From Rhyacichthys aspro (lineage: Eukaryota > Chordata > Actinopteri > Gobiiformes > Rhyacichthyidae), in the NCBI GenBank assembly GCA_036850595.1, contig CM072158.1:11113422-11177421 (forward strand): a DNA stretch of 64,000 bases, read 5' to 3'. The notes beneath the pieces are model-generated. The model was given only the letters and a program-made list of their open reading frames with translations. It ran no database searches and was not told the DNA's origin. Numbering within the stretch: position 1 is the first letter of the stretch; every line of letters starts with the position of its first letter. Positions 1 to 11,007 of the stretch are shown in pieces. The translations under genes and the position numbers were made by a program.

Positions 1-3000
1 CCAACAACAGCAGTATGCCTTGGCAGCAGCTCAGCAGCCTCACATTGGTAAGTGCAACTCTCTGTCTGTGTAGTTACTAATATCAGTGCCTCTACATTAC
101 ATCAGAGGTTCTTGGTTTCTCTCTGTTCAGGTCTGGCTCCAGCCTTTGTGCCCAATCCTTATATCATCAGTACTGCACCACCCGGAACAGACCCCTATGC
201 AGCTGGACTCGCAGCAGCAGCTACACTTGGTGAGAACAAAAAACCTAGTGCTAACTAATCTCGAAAAAGTTATTGCCCCCTCTGGAAAGTCTAGATTTTA
301 TTTAGGTGTAACAGAAAAATTGAACCAAGGTGGTAAGTCACAGCTAGCTGTGGCTAATTCTTTGCTCTTGATTAACTAATCAGCAGGTGTCTAGACCTCT
401 ATAAAAGAAGGTTTTGCTGTTTGCTGGTCTGGATGGTCCACGTGAGTGTTAAAATAACCATGAGGAAAAGGCCTAAGCATGGACTCACCCCCGGGTTCCT
501 CTGCATGCGTTGCGGCTCTGCTCCGCCACGCACTCCGCAGAAAATATGCATCCGTTGTTTTCAGCGAGAGCATTTCCACTTCATCCGCTGTGTTGCGGCT
601 CTGACCCACATTGGCCACATTTCAAGCAGCTATTTGATTGTCTTGGACATGCATACCCTAATATTTCATAGCAGACACATTGGAAATAATGCATTTTTTA
701 CTTAACAAGTTGTCAAAGTTTGGCCCACACTGCAGCATCATATCTGTGTTTATTTATTATGGTAACCTATTAATAGAAGCATCTGAGATATAATTTATCG
801 GTTTGAAGTGCTGTGCAGTTGACTCAGTCTGATCTAAAGTACATACAAAATTGTGAGGCAAAAACATCCGTTTTCATTTCCATCCAGGAGGCACAAGTCA
901 TATCAAAGCAGATTTCATTGGCCACCTACTCTGGCTGGACCTGGTCCAAATGAGGGAGGAAAGGAGTTTAGTCGAGTGAAAATGTTGTGATGATCGCACC
1001 TTGTCCTGACTCAAATCTCTATGAAACAAGCACATAAACTTTTATCATCATGCTTATAAACAATGATGTATCACCCGTCTTACTGTCTTCCAGTGCTGTG
1101 CTCTGTGTACTGGGATTGATAACTCACTGGCTGAGGTTTAATTAAAATGTACTTGATAAACTACAGGCTTTTGTACTAGTCTTCACAGCACTGAAGACAT
1201 TGGGTGTGAGATTGAAGATAGCCAGTGAGGATCCTAAAGCTGAATGATAAACCAAAAGCTGATGTGAATTAGTAAAAAATGGAGTGAAGCTTAGCAATAG
1301 GCCATTAAAAATGAGAATGTTGCTAGGAGAACCTCATCTCCCAAAAAAAACCATGGAACTGAGGTTCACAGACTGCATCTGAACCATACAACTTCAGGAA
1401 CAATGTCCTAAAGACAGATAAGACCTAAGTGGAGTTGTTTGGCCATAAGACCATCACCATGTTTTGCCAAAACGCATCATTTCATGCACAGCAGTGGTTT
1501 TAACTGTACATAGGGGAACATGTTTGAGGAACATGTAATGCTGGTTAAATAAAGATTAAGATAAAAAAGATTAGATTTTAAATTCTATTTAGCTTATTTC
1601 TTTGTTGTTCATCTATGGATTTTGCTTGTACTTAATACTGAGATGTGTGCTATGATCATATAATTTTTTTTGAAAAGAAAACATAAAAATCAAAGAGGAA
1701 GTGACAACTTTTTCACCTGACTGTAATAACATTACTTGTTTTAAACATTTTTAAAAATTAGGAAAATGTATGTGTGTTCACTGTTTTTCTACTGTTTTTT
1801 CTTAAGGTCCTGCAGTAATGCCTCCACAGTACTATGGTGTGACCCCGTGGGGGGTCTACCCTGCCAACCTCTTCCAGCAGCAGGCTGCTGCAGCCAACAG
1901 CTCGGCCAACCAGCAGGCGGCAGGCCAGGGTCAGCAGAACCAACAGCAGGTTAGTGAGCTATTTGGCCTGAAGTATTGACAAACTGATTGCCCCAGGCTC
2001 AAGATGTTTCAGAGCCATTATAACAAAGAGGGTCTTAGGTGTAGGCATTTTTCAAATTATATCTTTAATTTACTGCAGTGCTTTCTGAGTTCTATACTAA
2101 AGCTTACAGCCTCTGACTCATAGTTGAGGACATCATATCAGACTAAAATCTTATTAGCTAAATGACATACGCTGTAAATATGCATTCACCATAATGTCTC
2201 AAATATTTTTTTTTAGGGTTAGGGTTGGGGTAGGGGATTTTTTTAAGCTTTTAAACAATTGATAATCATATTTTTACTTGCATTGTAAAGGTAATGCGTG
2301 CTGGGGGTAACCAGCGGCCTTTGACCCCTAGCCAAGGTCAACAAGGTCAACAAAATGACCAGCTGGTTGCTGCAGCAGCAGTGAACTCAGCCCTTGCCTT
2401 TGGGCAGGGCCTAGCAGCAGGCGTCCCTGGTGAGTAACCCACTCTGCAAAAATGGCTGCAATATTCAGTCACAGTTAATTTAGTGAAAGATTTAAAACTT
2501 TAATCTTTGAAATAAAAACAACCCTACTAACCCTCTGATTCCCAGGTTACCCAGTTCTGGCCCCTGCAGCCTACTATGATCAGACTGGGGCCTTGGTGGT
2601 GAACACTGGAGCTCGGAGTGGGCCTGTGCGCCTCATGGCCCCTGCCTCTGTCATCATATCTCCTTCTGCTGCACAAGCAGGTAATGCACTGACAGAGATG
2701 CAACATGTGCTGTTGTTCAAACATCTGCCATTGGGCTTTTTTGTTTTTTTCTCTTTACAATAGAGTTCCCATAACTCTGTTCCCTTGTAGTTTGGCTTGG
2801 TCTAGCTGTGCATGTAAATGTACTAAATGGTAATATATTTGTGTTAACAGAATCATTAGGAACCTCTCTTTGTGTATATTTTGGAAAGTTGATAGTTCAA
2901 ATGTTTAATAAATGTTCCTTCTGAACTGTCTTCTAGTGGCAGCTGCAGCAGCCTCAGCAGGTGGTGCCAATGGTGGTCTTGGTGGTGGGGCCAACGGTCC

Positions 3001-6000
3001 GTTTCGTGCCATGACGTCCCAGCAGCCTCAGCAGCAAGGAGGCCCTGGTGGTGCTTTGGGAGGAAGCTCCTTTTATGGCTCCTCCTCCCTCAGCTCCTCA
3101 TCTCAGAGCTCTTCTTTATTCTCACAAGGCTCTGCTCAGCCCGGGCCAGGCTCAGCCTCCCTGGGCTTCAGTCAGCCTGCCTCCTCGTCACTTGGGGCTA
3201 CACTGGGGGCCACATTGGGAGGCTTTGGGACTGCAGGTAAAATTATCATTTAAAGTAAAACTTGCACTTTTGAAGAAAGTATGTGATTGCTGTGTTGCCC
3301 TTTCATTGCAAAATGTTATGCACTAGAAAACTACAAAAATTCTTACTACTACTAATGTATATTCTGTGTTGTTTTGGCTCCCTCTAGTGGCCAATTCAAG
3401 TGGTGGAAGCGGGTCACGAAGGGACTCCTTGACAGGCAACAGTGAGCTGTACAAACGAACACCCTCCAGCCTCACCCCAATTGGCCATGGGGGCTTTTAT
3501 AATGGCACCTTGGGTTTCAGCCCTTCCCCTGGTCCTGTGGGGATGCCTCTACCCAACCAGGGACCCTCCCATTCACTCACCCCTCCACCTTCACTGTCTA
3601 ATCACAGCTCCTCATCCAACCTCAATCTTGGTAAGTGGTTTCAACATTAAATCAAATTTGTACTTTCCATGCAACCATTCACTTTTAATCTATAGGACAA
3701 TGCCTTAGTTTGGGCTCTCATCATATTTCTCTGACCATACAGGAGGCCTGACCAATGGAAGTGGCCGTTTCATATCGGCAGCCCCTGGAGCAGAGGCCAA
3801 GTACCGCAGTGCCGCCAGCTCAGGCTCCTCCCTCTTTTCACCCAGCAGCCAGTTGTTCCCATCATCACGACTACGCTACGGCATGTCCGACGTGATGCCA
3901 TCAGGTCGAAGCCGTTTGCTAGAAGACTTTAGGAACAACCGCTATCCCAACTTGCAACTCAGAGACATTGCTGGTCACATCATGGAGTTCAGCCAAGACC
4001 AGCATGGAAGCAGGTACACAATGTTACTTGAACTTAGATTGGAATTCACATATAACTTGTAATCCACTCATATCCTTTTAAAGTACTTTTAACTCTGCCA
4101 TATCCTTTTCATATCCTCTTAAACCTCACTCCCTTTTTCAATCTGAATATATAAAAACAACACATTCTCTGGCTTCAGGGTAAAAAGTAGTGGCATTCTA
4201 ACCATTTCTTAAAGTATGTCTCTGCATCAAAAGCAGTTCTGTTACAATTTTTTAATTCTACTCAAGGCATTATTAGTGGTCATGGTTATATTGCTTTTTC
4301 TATAGAGCAGCTGTTCATCATATGAGGCAGATTTTATAATGGCTTTTTTTGTTGGTGCTGTAGCCACTAAGTGTATTTCTGTTTTTGTTTTGTTTTTTAC
4401 TTTGTGAGTTATGAAAAATGTATTATTCTTATAAGAAAAATGGTATTGGTTACGTATCTGTGCCAGGATCCAAAAAAACAGTGGCTCTATTGGCCATTTA
4501 TTTTCCAATATTCAGATCTGTCCATTTTAAAGCCTTTTTTATAGATGCTTACCAACATTTCTACTGAAATAACCTCCTCATCACGATGATGAGTCAGCAC
4601 ATTCAAGAAATGTCCCATCTTTAACATCAAGACCTTTATCTGTCCATTTGCCTGGTATCAAGCGGCATCTGTTTTCTTTCAGTATTTTCTCCCTAATTTC
4701 CTTTTCGCAGCTATTTAAATCTTTCTAGGTGCATCCTGTTTTTATATTTATACCATGTATTATTCATTTCCATTTATATACTAACTTCCTACCCTAAGGC
4801 TTAAATAAAACATTAATTTTATCACAGTGAAGAAGTACATATTCATACACACAAAGTATTTGTTTGAACATGTACCTGAGCCCCTCTACTCTTGTCCCTT
4901 GAAGGTTTATCCAGTTGAAGTTGGAGCGTGCCAGTTCAGCAGAGCGCCAGCTTGTCTTCAGTGAGATATTACAAGCAGCTTACCAACTTATGGTTGACGT
5001 CTTTGGAAATTATGTCATCCAAAAGTTTTTTGAGGTGTGATAAAGCTGAGCATTTCTCCACTGCAGGTTGAGCTTGTATTTTTAAGCAGATTTCATTTAC
5101 AGTCTTTATGTGTGTACTTTAGTTTGGCAGTCTGGATCAGAAGTTGGCTTTGGCAGAGAGGATCCGGGGTCATGTGTTGTCTCTGGCCCTGCAGATGTAC
5201 GGCTGCAGGGTTATACAGAAAGCCCTCGAGTTCATCCCCTCAGACCAGCAAGTCATTGTAAGTACATTCTTTTTGACTGTACTTTAAATAGGTGTGGCAA
5301 AGGAGCCCAGATAACATCTGTTAAAAGATGGTCTTATTTGAACTTACTGTGTTTTGTCAGAAGTAGTCTATTGTCTTTGTCTTAATGTATTCATTCAGGA
5401 GCACATTTGTAATTTGTATGCATATAATTCATATGTAAATGAGTGCATTGCTTATGGGTGAGTAATTTCTGTTAATGCACATTGCTGCATATGTTAAGTG
5501 TCTTCTTCACTTTGACATGGTGTATGTACATGCTTTTATGTGGGAGCTGTGTCGGGAAGCAGCAGGTTCCTTGTGCACCCTACATCATCAGCAATGAATG
5601 AGTCTAATACCACAGTTTATATGCTAATTCTGAACTGCAGGTGTTAAGATTAATCTGCATGAATAAAAGCAGGAAGCAAGTTTAGCCTAACTTTGTTCGA
5701 TCTGGAAAAGGTTCTTTGTAACAAGGAGAGGTACATCCATCTCTGTTTAATGGAATACAATACATGTCCTTAAGGCAGTTGTTAAAGCCACAGTATTTTT
5801 TGTTTGGCTTTGAGCCTCTGTGAAAAATGAAGGAGCCACTGGAAAAGGCTTTTAGGCAATATTTGATTTCTCAAACAATGACATGTTCCTCTCCTGTGCT
5901 CCCTTCTGTCGTCCGTCATCCTCCTGTTGCTCCCTACAGAGCGAGATGGTACGCGAGTTGGATGGCCATGTCCTGAAGTGCGTGAAGGACCAGAATGGTA

Positions 6001-8135
6001 ACCACGTGGTGCAGAAGTGTATCGAGTGTGTCCAGCCACACGCACTTCACTTCATCATAGACGCCTTTAAGGGACAGGTGGGTCCCCCCTCTGTGCAGCA
6101 GAGTAAATATTTCCACTTTCAATCACTCTGAAGCCATGGCTGAGCGTGGATGACATCCACACACACGTTCACTTGTGTACACACACCCTGTCACTGCCTT
6201 AAGGCAGTGAGCATATTGTTGCTGCCAAAATATGATTGTGCATACTTGATCCTTTCCAGGCACGTTGCCATGGCAACACAAAGCCAGCCAGTAGCACCAG
6301 CCATCTTCTTTTATCATGTAGTTAAATGTTACATTAACAAACTGTTTAAGAGTTTGAGCTGTTCATGTCAGTCTTTTGTGAACTGAAAACCGTTAGTGGT
6401 TTTTCAGGTTTAGTTGCATTGAATCTCACCTTTGGGTCGTTTTTGCTTTTACCATGTTTGCATCCTGTATAGCTACTCTATAACTCATAACTGAAAGCAT
6501 GCTAGGAATTTGCTTTCACCTTCCCTGCAGCGTAGGTTGGGTGTGTTAAAGTGAGGATCTTTTGAGAGTTGATGAAATGACTGAATGGGAAACCATTTTA
6601 ATAATTTATGAGACATTAAAAAAATGCAGCAAATATTTACTTTTTATTACTGGCAACACAATTTGTGCTTACATCCTTATGAATAAAGTTTTTTAGACAT
6701 AAATATATTCAACTCTGAATAAATGTGCTAAATGGGTAACAGTGTGTTATTCTGTGCGTCCCGCAGGTCTTTGCCCTCTCCACTCACCCGTATGGTTGCC
6801 GTGTCATCCAGCGCATTCTAGAACACTGCCTTCCCGAACAGACGCTGCCAATACTTGAGGAACTCCATCAGCACACGGAGCAGCTAGTGCAGGTAACACA
6901 TTCACAGATCCTGGCAGCCTGACGTGTCTCCATTTTACTCTGTTTTCAGAGGGCACGTGCCTTATGTTGGTTTAGATATAAGTATCTCTCAGTGCCTCCA
7001 GATTTTTGGCTGTTTTTCTCTAGACGTCAGAAGCACCAGCTGGTGTCCTCACATTTTGGTTAATGTGTCTGTGTGGTTTATCATCCTTAGGACCAGTATG
7101 GCAACTATGTGATCCAGCACGTTCTGGAGCACGGCCGAGCTGAGGATAAAAGCAAGATTGTGGCAGAGATCAGAGGCAATGTATTGGGACTCAGCCAGCA
7201 CAAGTTTGCTAGGTAGGGCTAGTTTGATTGGTCTCATGTTTGTTACTACATAGACTTGACACCAAATGTCTCTATATTTCTAAACTCTCTGTATTTATTG
7301 CTTTCATGTCCAGTAATGTGGTTGAGAAGTGTGTGACCCATGCGTCACGAGCCGAGCGAGCAGTGCTGATCGACGAGGTTTGCAGTCTGACTGAGGGCCC
7401 CCACAGTGCCTTATACACAATGATGAAGGACCAGTACGCCAACTATGTAGTCCAGAAGATGATTGATGTGGCTGAGCCCACACAGCGCAAAATTGTAATG
7501 CACAAGGTTGGTTGATTAAAAAGGTTGAAATTTGGTTGTGATGTTGTATGAAGTAATCACGATTAAAATAAAAATTAATTCAATTCAGCGTAATTGTAAT
7601 GTCCACAATTTTCACATCTGAATTGAAAAATAAATAATATAGTATTACAATTGCCAGGCATTCACACTTTGCATTTCATTTTAATTAGATTTCACAAAAC
7701 CTAACACAACACTGTAGCTTTTGTGGTCAACAGCCTCTTGACCAGCCCTAAATAGCTTTGCTACTACAGTCCTCTCTTTTGGATAATAGCTATAAATTAC
7801 ACAAAAATCAAAACAAAATGGCCATTGTACAGTTTGTCATGTCCTTGAGCCATAACCAGAAACTGTGTAACATAATAAATAACCTATTGCTGCTCAAGTC
7901 TCACTGGTTACTCAGACAAAAACATGTGCATTCAAAGTCGTGTGAGGGGAGTTTTTCAGCTGATTTAAGTCTCTCTAAATGAAAATGTCTTGTCTTTGGT
8001 CAGATCCGGCCCCACATCTCCACTCTGAGGAAGTATACGTATGGAAAACACATTCTGGCCAAGCTGGAGAAGTACTACATGAAGAACGGCGTTGACCTGG
8101 GTCCTCTCTGCGGTCCTCCTAACGGCATCATGTAA
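1..8135 (+). CDS. pum1: Pumilio homolog 1, C-terminal 783 residues (5' partial)
   Basis: Sequence-specific RNA-binding translational repressor of the cytoplasm that recognises UGUANAUA in 3'UTRs. Exons: 1-47, 131-229, 1807-1949, 2291-2429, 2546-2680, 2937-3236, 3388-3630, 3743-4013, 4905-5034, 5123-5257, 5940-6077, 6767-6892, 7091-7212, 7314-7506, 8004-8135. Reading starts at base 2, the frame stays open, and TAA is at 8133. The first exons encode the Gln/Ala/Gly/Ser-rich low-complexity region (QQYALAAAQQPHIG at the left edge). From exon 8 on come the eight PUF repeats. Their recognition triplets read S-R-Q (GSRFIQ), N-Y-Q (GNYVIQKFFE), C-R-Q (CRVIQKALE), N-H-Q (GNHVVQKCIE), C-R-Q (CRVIQRILE), N-Y-Q (GNYVIQHVLE), S-N-E (SNVVEKCVT) and N-Y-Q (ANYVVQKMID), the full vertebrate Pumilio code. 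The end, GPPNGIM, matches PUM1. pum1 is preferred over pum2 from the low-complexity sequence and the neighbouring sdc3. The start codon and roughly 400 N-terminal residues lie outside the window. Confidence 0.96.
230..1806 (+). other. pum1 intron (1.6 kb), no gene seen
   Basis: AT-rich intron between two low-complexity-domain exons, bounded by GTGAGA at 230 and CTTAAG before 1807. Short open frames here (for example 421-705) have no family resemblance. No repeat, RNA gene or conserved protein was recognised. Confidence 0.7.
2216..2236 (+). repeat. Telomere-like G-quadruplex motif in a pum1 intron
   Basis: Four G-runs (GGG, GGG, GGGG, GGGG) separated by loops of 3, 2 and 2 bases. The first part reads TTAGGGTTAGGG. 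It lies on the sense strand, 54 bases before the exon that starts at 2291, so the intron RNA could fold it. Folding is inferred from the motif only. Confidence 0.7.
4014..8003 (+). other. pum1 introns between PUF-domain exons
   Basis: The larger introns are 4014-4904, 5258-5939, 6078-6766 and 7507-8003. All are AT-rich with ordinary GT-AG ends. Mammalian PUM1 introns host box C/D snoRNAs, so C-box (RTGATGA) and D-box (CTGA) pairs were looked for by eye. None with correct spacing was found. No other element was recognised. Confidence 0.6.
5251..5258 (+). promoter_or_regulatory. pum1: Tandem 5' splice sites at the end of pum1 exon 10
   Basis: The exon end reads CAGCAA followed by GTCATT and then GTAAGT. 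GT dinucleotides at 5252 and 5258 are six bases apart and in frame. The strong downstream site adds Val-Ile after SDQQ. The upstream site would omit them. Both products keep the frame into SEMVREL. Confidence 0.5.
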
Positions 8136-9690
8136 ACCTGCAGCCCCCTCCCCCTGTCCCTCAGAATCATGTCTGTCAGCTGCCTTTTCACTGTTATCCT
8201 CCTCATGCTGTCATGTCTACCAGCCCTACTCTAATTGACCCTTTGGAGAGCGTCATTCCCCATTTCCCCCTTGTATCTTACTCGCTGAGGACACGGAGTA
8301 CCCCTCAATCCCTTGTTTCCATGACAACCTTTCAGGAGGAGCCTGTTGCTACAGGCAGCCTTAGTTCAGATGTTGTCTGCCCCTCCCCCATCCCAGCCCT
8401 GGCCTGCTGAACTGGGGGAAGCAGGGAAGGAGAGCAGGGAGTGGACAGAGGTGAGATCCTGGTTTTCTCATCGTCCTACTCCCTCCTTTTGTTTGATTTT
8501 CTTAATTTGTTTTCTCTTTTCATCAGATAAAACTGAAATAATTTCACTTTTTGCTACTGCTGCGCCACAATCCTACTGTCCCTTCTCCCATCTTAGCTAT
8601 TTACCACTATGAGATGGAAGAAATATTTAATTTGTCTGAATTCACTGAATCATAGACAAACACACTCATGCCATCAGCTAACCAGCAGACAGATCATTTA
8701 GCATGGGAGATTCGTTTTCTGGTCTTGCTTCTATAAATATAACGTGTATACTTGGTGTAGACCTTTGCATATATATATAAATATATATATAAAACTTTGT
8801 AGTTTTTCTGGTTTTTGATGTTGAATCTGTATCTATAATGTATCCTAGTAGTGACCACATACTTCTGACTGTATAATTGTACATTTGTAAACCCTTGTAA
8901 TGTAAAAGTGCTTTACCACCCTTTTGGTATGAGAAGAAAAAGAAAAAAAATGCTCACTTTAAAAAAATTCTTAGAAAAAACCTGTGCATTTCAGTGTATA
9001 TTCTCACCTCCTTGGTTGTGACATATGAGTTGTTGTATATTGTAAATTGTAATATCAAATTTTTGTTTTGAAAAGCCCTTTCTATACAGCGTAGTACTTG
9101 TACAAAGATTCGCCACGCTTGGTTTTATCTTTATCTTGTCACTGCTTAACTTAAGACGTTGATCTCCCACTGAACCCCGGTTGGACACATTCTGTTATAC
9201 TTAGTGGTGTCTTCTCATTTGTTTAAGAGTTTTGTTTTCTTTTGACCTTTTTTAAGCTCTTTTATAGGAACGCTTTACCCCATGAAATGTGTCATGTGTA
9301 AGGGTCTGCCGAGAGGGGGAAAATAACTTTTACTCATTTTACCCTCTCTCCCCAAACCCTAAATTATCCATGATTGTTTTCACGGGAAAGCCCTGGATTG
9401 TACAGAGGAGATTCTTGTGTTTTTTGGCATTTCTCTAGTGCTGTAAGTGCTGTATCATACTGTCCATGTCCTTTTGGGTGAGAGGCATCCCGCTACAGTG
9501 CGGTGTACATTTGGAGCAGCCTTGTGTATATTTACTACGAGCACACCTGTAACCATATGTGTATAGTTAACAGAACCTGTGTATGCTTATTGCCTGGGCA
9601 ACTATTTTTTGTAACTCCTGTTGTAGATTGTCTCTAAACAATTGTGTGATCTTTATTTTGAAACCAAACTGAACAAAAAAACTTTGAAAA
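8136..9690 (+). other. pum1: pum1 3' untranslated region
   Basis: About 1.55 kb follows the TAA and is AU-rich, with an (AT)n tract at 8769-8790. The end is judged by the A-rich stretch near 9670 (AACAAAAAAACTTTG). No canonical AATAAA lies there, and the first clear one downstream is at 10292-10297, so the true end could be later. TGTATATT occurs three times (8995-9002, 9034-9041, 9525-9532), one base off the Pumilio site UGUANAUA. Confidence 0.7.
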
Positions 9691-10379
9691 TTTCACTGTC
9701 TCAAGCTTTTTTGTTTAATTTCTTTCACCAGTGCCAGAGCTGTGGTGCCACTTTAAAATCTTGTTTATTATAGACCACAATGAGGCTGCCACTGAGCAGC
9801 TTGAATTAGTTGACTGGGGAGCTTTGTTGTGCTTCCGAATCCATAAATGTGACTGATTAATGTGGCTGGCATCTTTTAATGGCACAGCTGTAACTAAAAC
9901 CAGCTCTGTTGGGACACGCTCCAGTGAATGCTTCTGTTAATGGTACACAAGCTATAACATGGTTTGGGCCTTTTCACTCTAACAGCTCCTGAGGAAACCT
10001 TATGTCTTAGTTATACAGTGAGAACAGAGCTTAATTTAAATAGTTTTGAATCATGTCTGAAGAGCATTTGGACTGTACTCTACTGCTTTTAGACAGACCT
10101 AAGGAAGTAAGTTTCGATTGTCCTAAAAAATAGTGAACATCAAAGGTTTTTGGGCCCAGTGAAGTCAACATTTACACACAGATGGATCACACTTCCACAG
10201 GATTTAGAAGATACAGAAGCTTGAGAAATGCAAACTCATCAGACCAATTCCTTTCAGTCCAGGCCTATTGCATGCTCATTCAGTATCACCGAATAAACGA
10301 TAGGGTTATAGCCAGTAAGGGCTCTGTATCAAATCCTCGCGGTCAAAGTCGACAACCTTGGAGCACCTTTGGCCCGTTA
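9691..10379. other. pum1-sdc3 spacer
   Basis: Moderately AT-rich, with no coding exon recognised. AATAAA at 10292-10297 could be a distal pum1 polyadenylation signal. The 67-codon open frame at 10182-10385 has no recognisable similarity. Confidence 0.5.
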
Positions 10380-11007
10380 AACTAATCCGTCGCCGCCTTG
10401 AACGCACCGCGGGGCTGGAAGTGTGAGCTGTGTATTTAAAAGTTCTTTGATGCTTGTTGGTGCCTGGGCGAGCTGCAGGGGGCATCCTCGCCCTGACTGC
10501 CGGTGGAGACACCCCCACCTCTCTAAAAAACACACATCGCCTTCCTTCTTTTGCGCACACACACACTCACGCACAAATACCCTCCTCCTGCCAGACTCCC
10601 AGGCCAGGCAGCGACGCCATACGGAACATCCTGCCCTCGACGGACGGAGAGGGGGAGGAGAAAGACCGAGAGCGTGTGCGCACAGTGTGTATTGGTGGGA
10701 ATAGACACGCAGAGAGCAGGTTTAGTGAATCTATCAGGTCCGGAGAACTGAGGGGAGGGCCTGGCACAAGTCTCCTGGTTTTTTTTAGCGGCGGAGAGAA
10801 GGAGCAAAGACAGCAGGCTATCACCGACGGAGCTTGGATTAAACGAGCCGTCAAGGAGGACGGCTGGTCGCGCACTGAAGGAAGTTGGAGACCCTGACAC
10901 CGTGTGAAGCAGGCGCAGCGGCAGAAGCAGACAGAAGCGGCAGCAGTAGCGTTTGTCCCCTCGCACACCTCCCTGAACCCTGAGAAGGCAGCGGCGGGAG
11001 GCTCACC
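10380..11007 (+). promoter_or_regulatory. sdc3: GC/CpG-rich promoter and 5'UTR region of sdc3
   Basis: Composition switches to GC-rich and CpG-rich near 10380 and stays so through the first coding exon and into intron 1. That is what a CpG-type promoter plus first exon would look like. The transcription start cannot be placed by eye. The ATG at 11008 follows GCTCACC, an acceptable Kozak context. Long open frames on both strands here (10454-10966) come from base composition. Confidence 0.55.

Noticed and set aside
987..1008. Box C/D snoRNA in the pum1 intron (GTGATGA then CTGA)
   Set aside because: The CTGA could only be a D' box. No terminal D box follows within 100 bases and no closing stem is seen.
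10454..10966. 147-codon open frames on both strands upstream of sdc3
   Set aside because: They lie in the GC-rich 5'UTR/promoter, overlap each other on opposite strands, are low-complexity and show no family motif. Base composition explains them.
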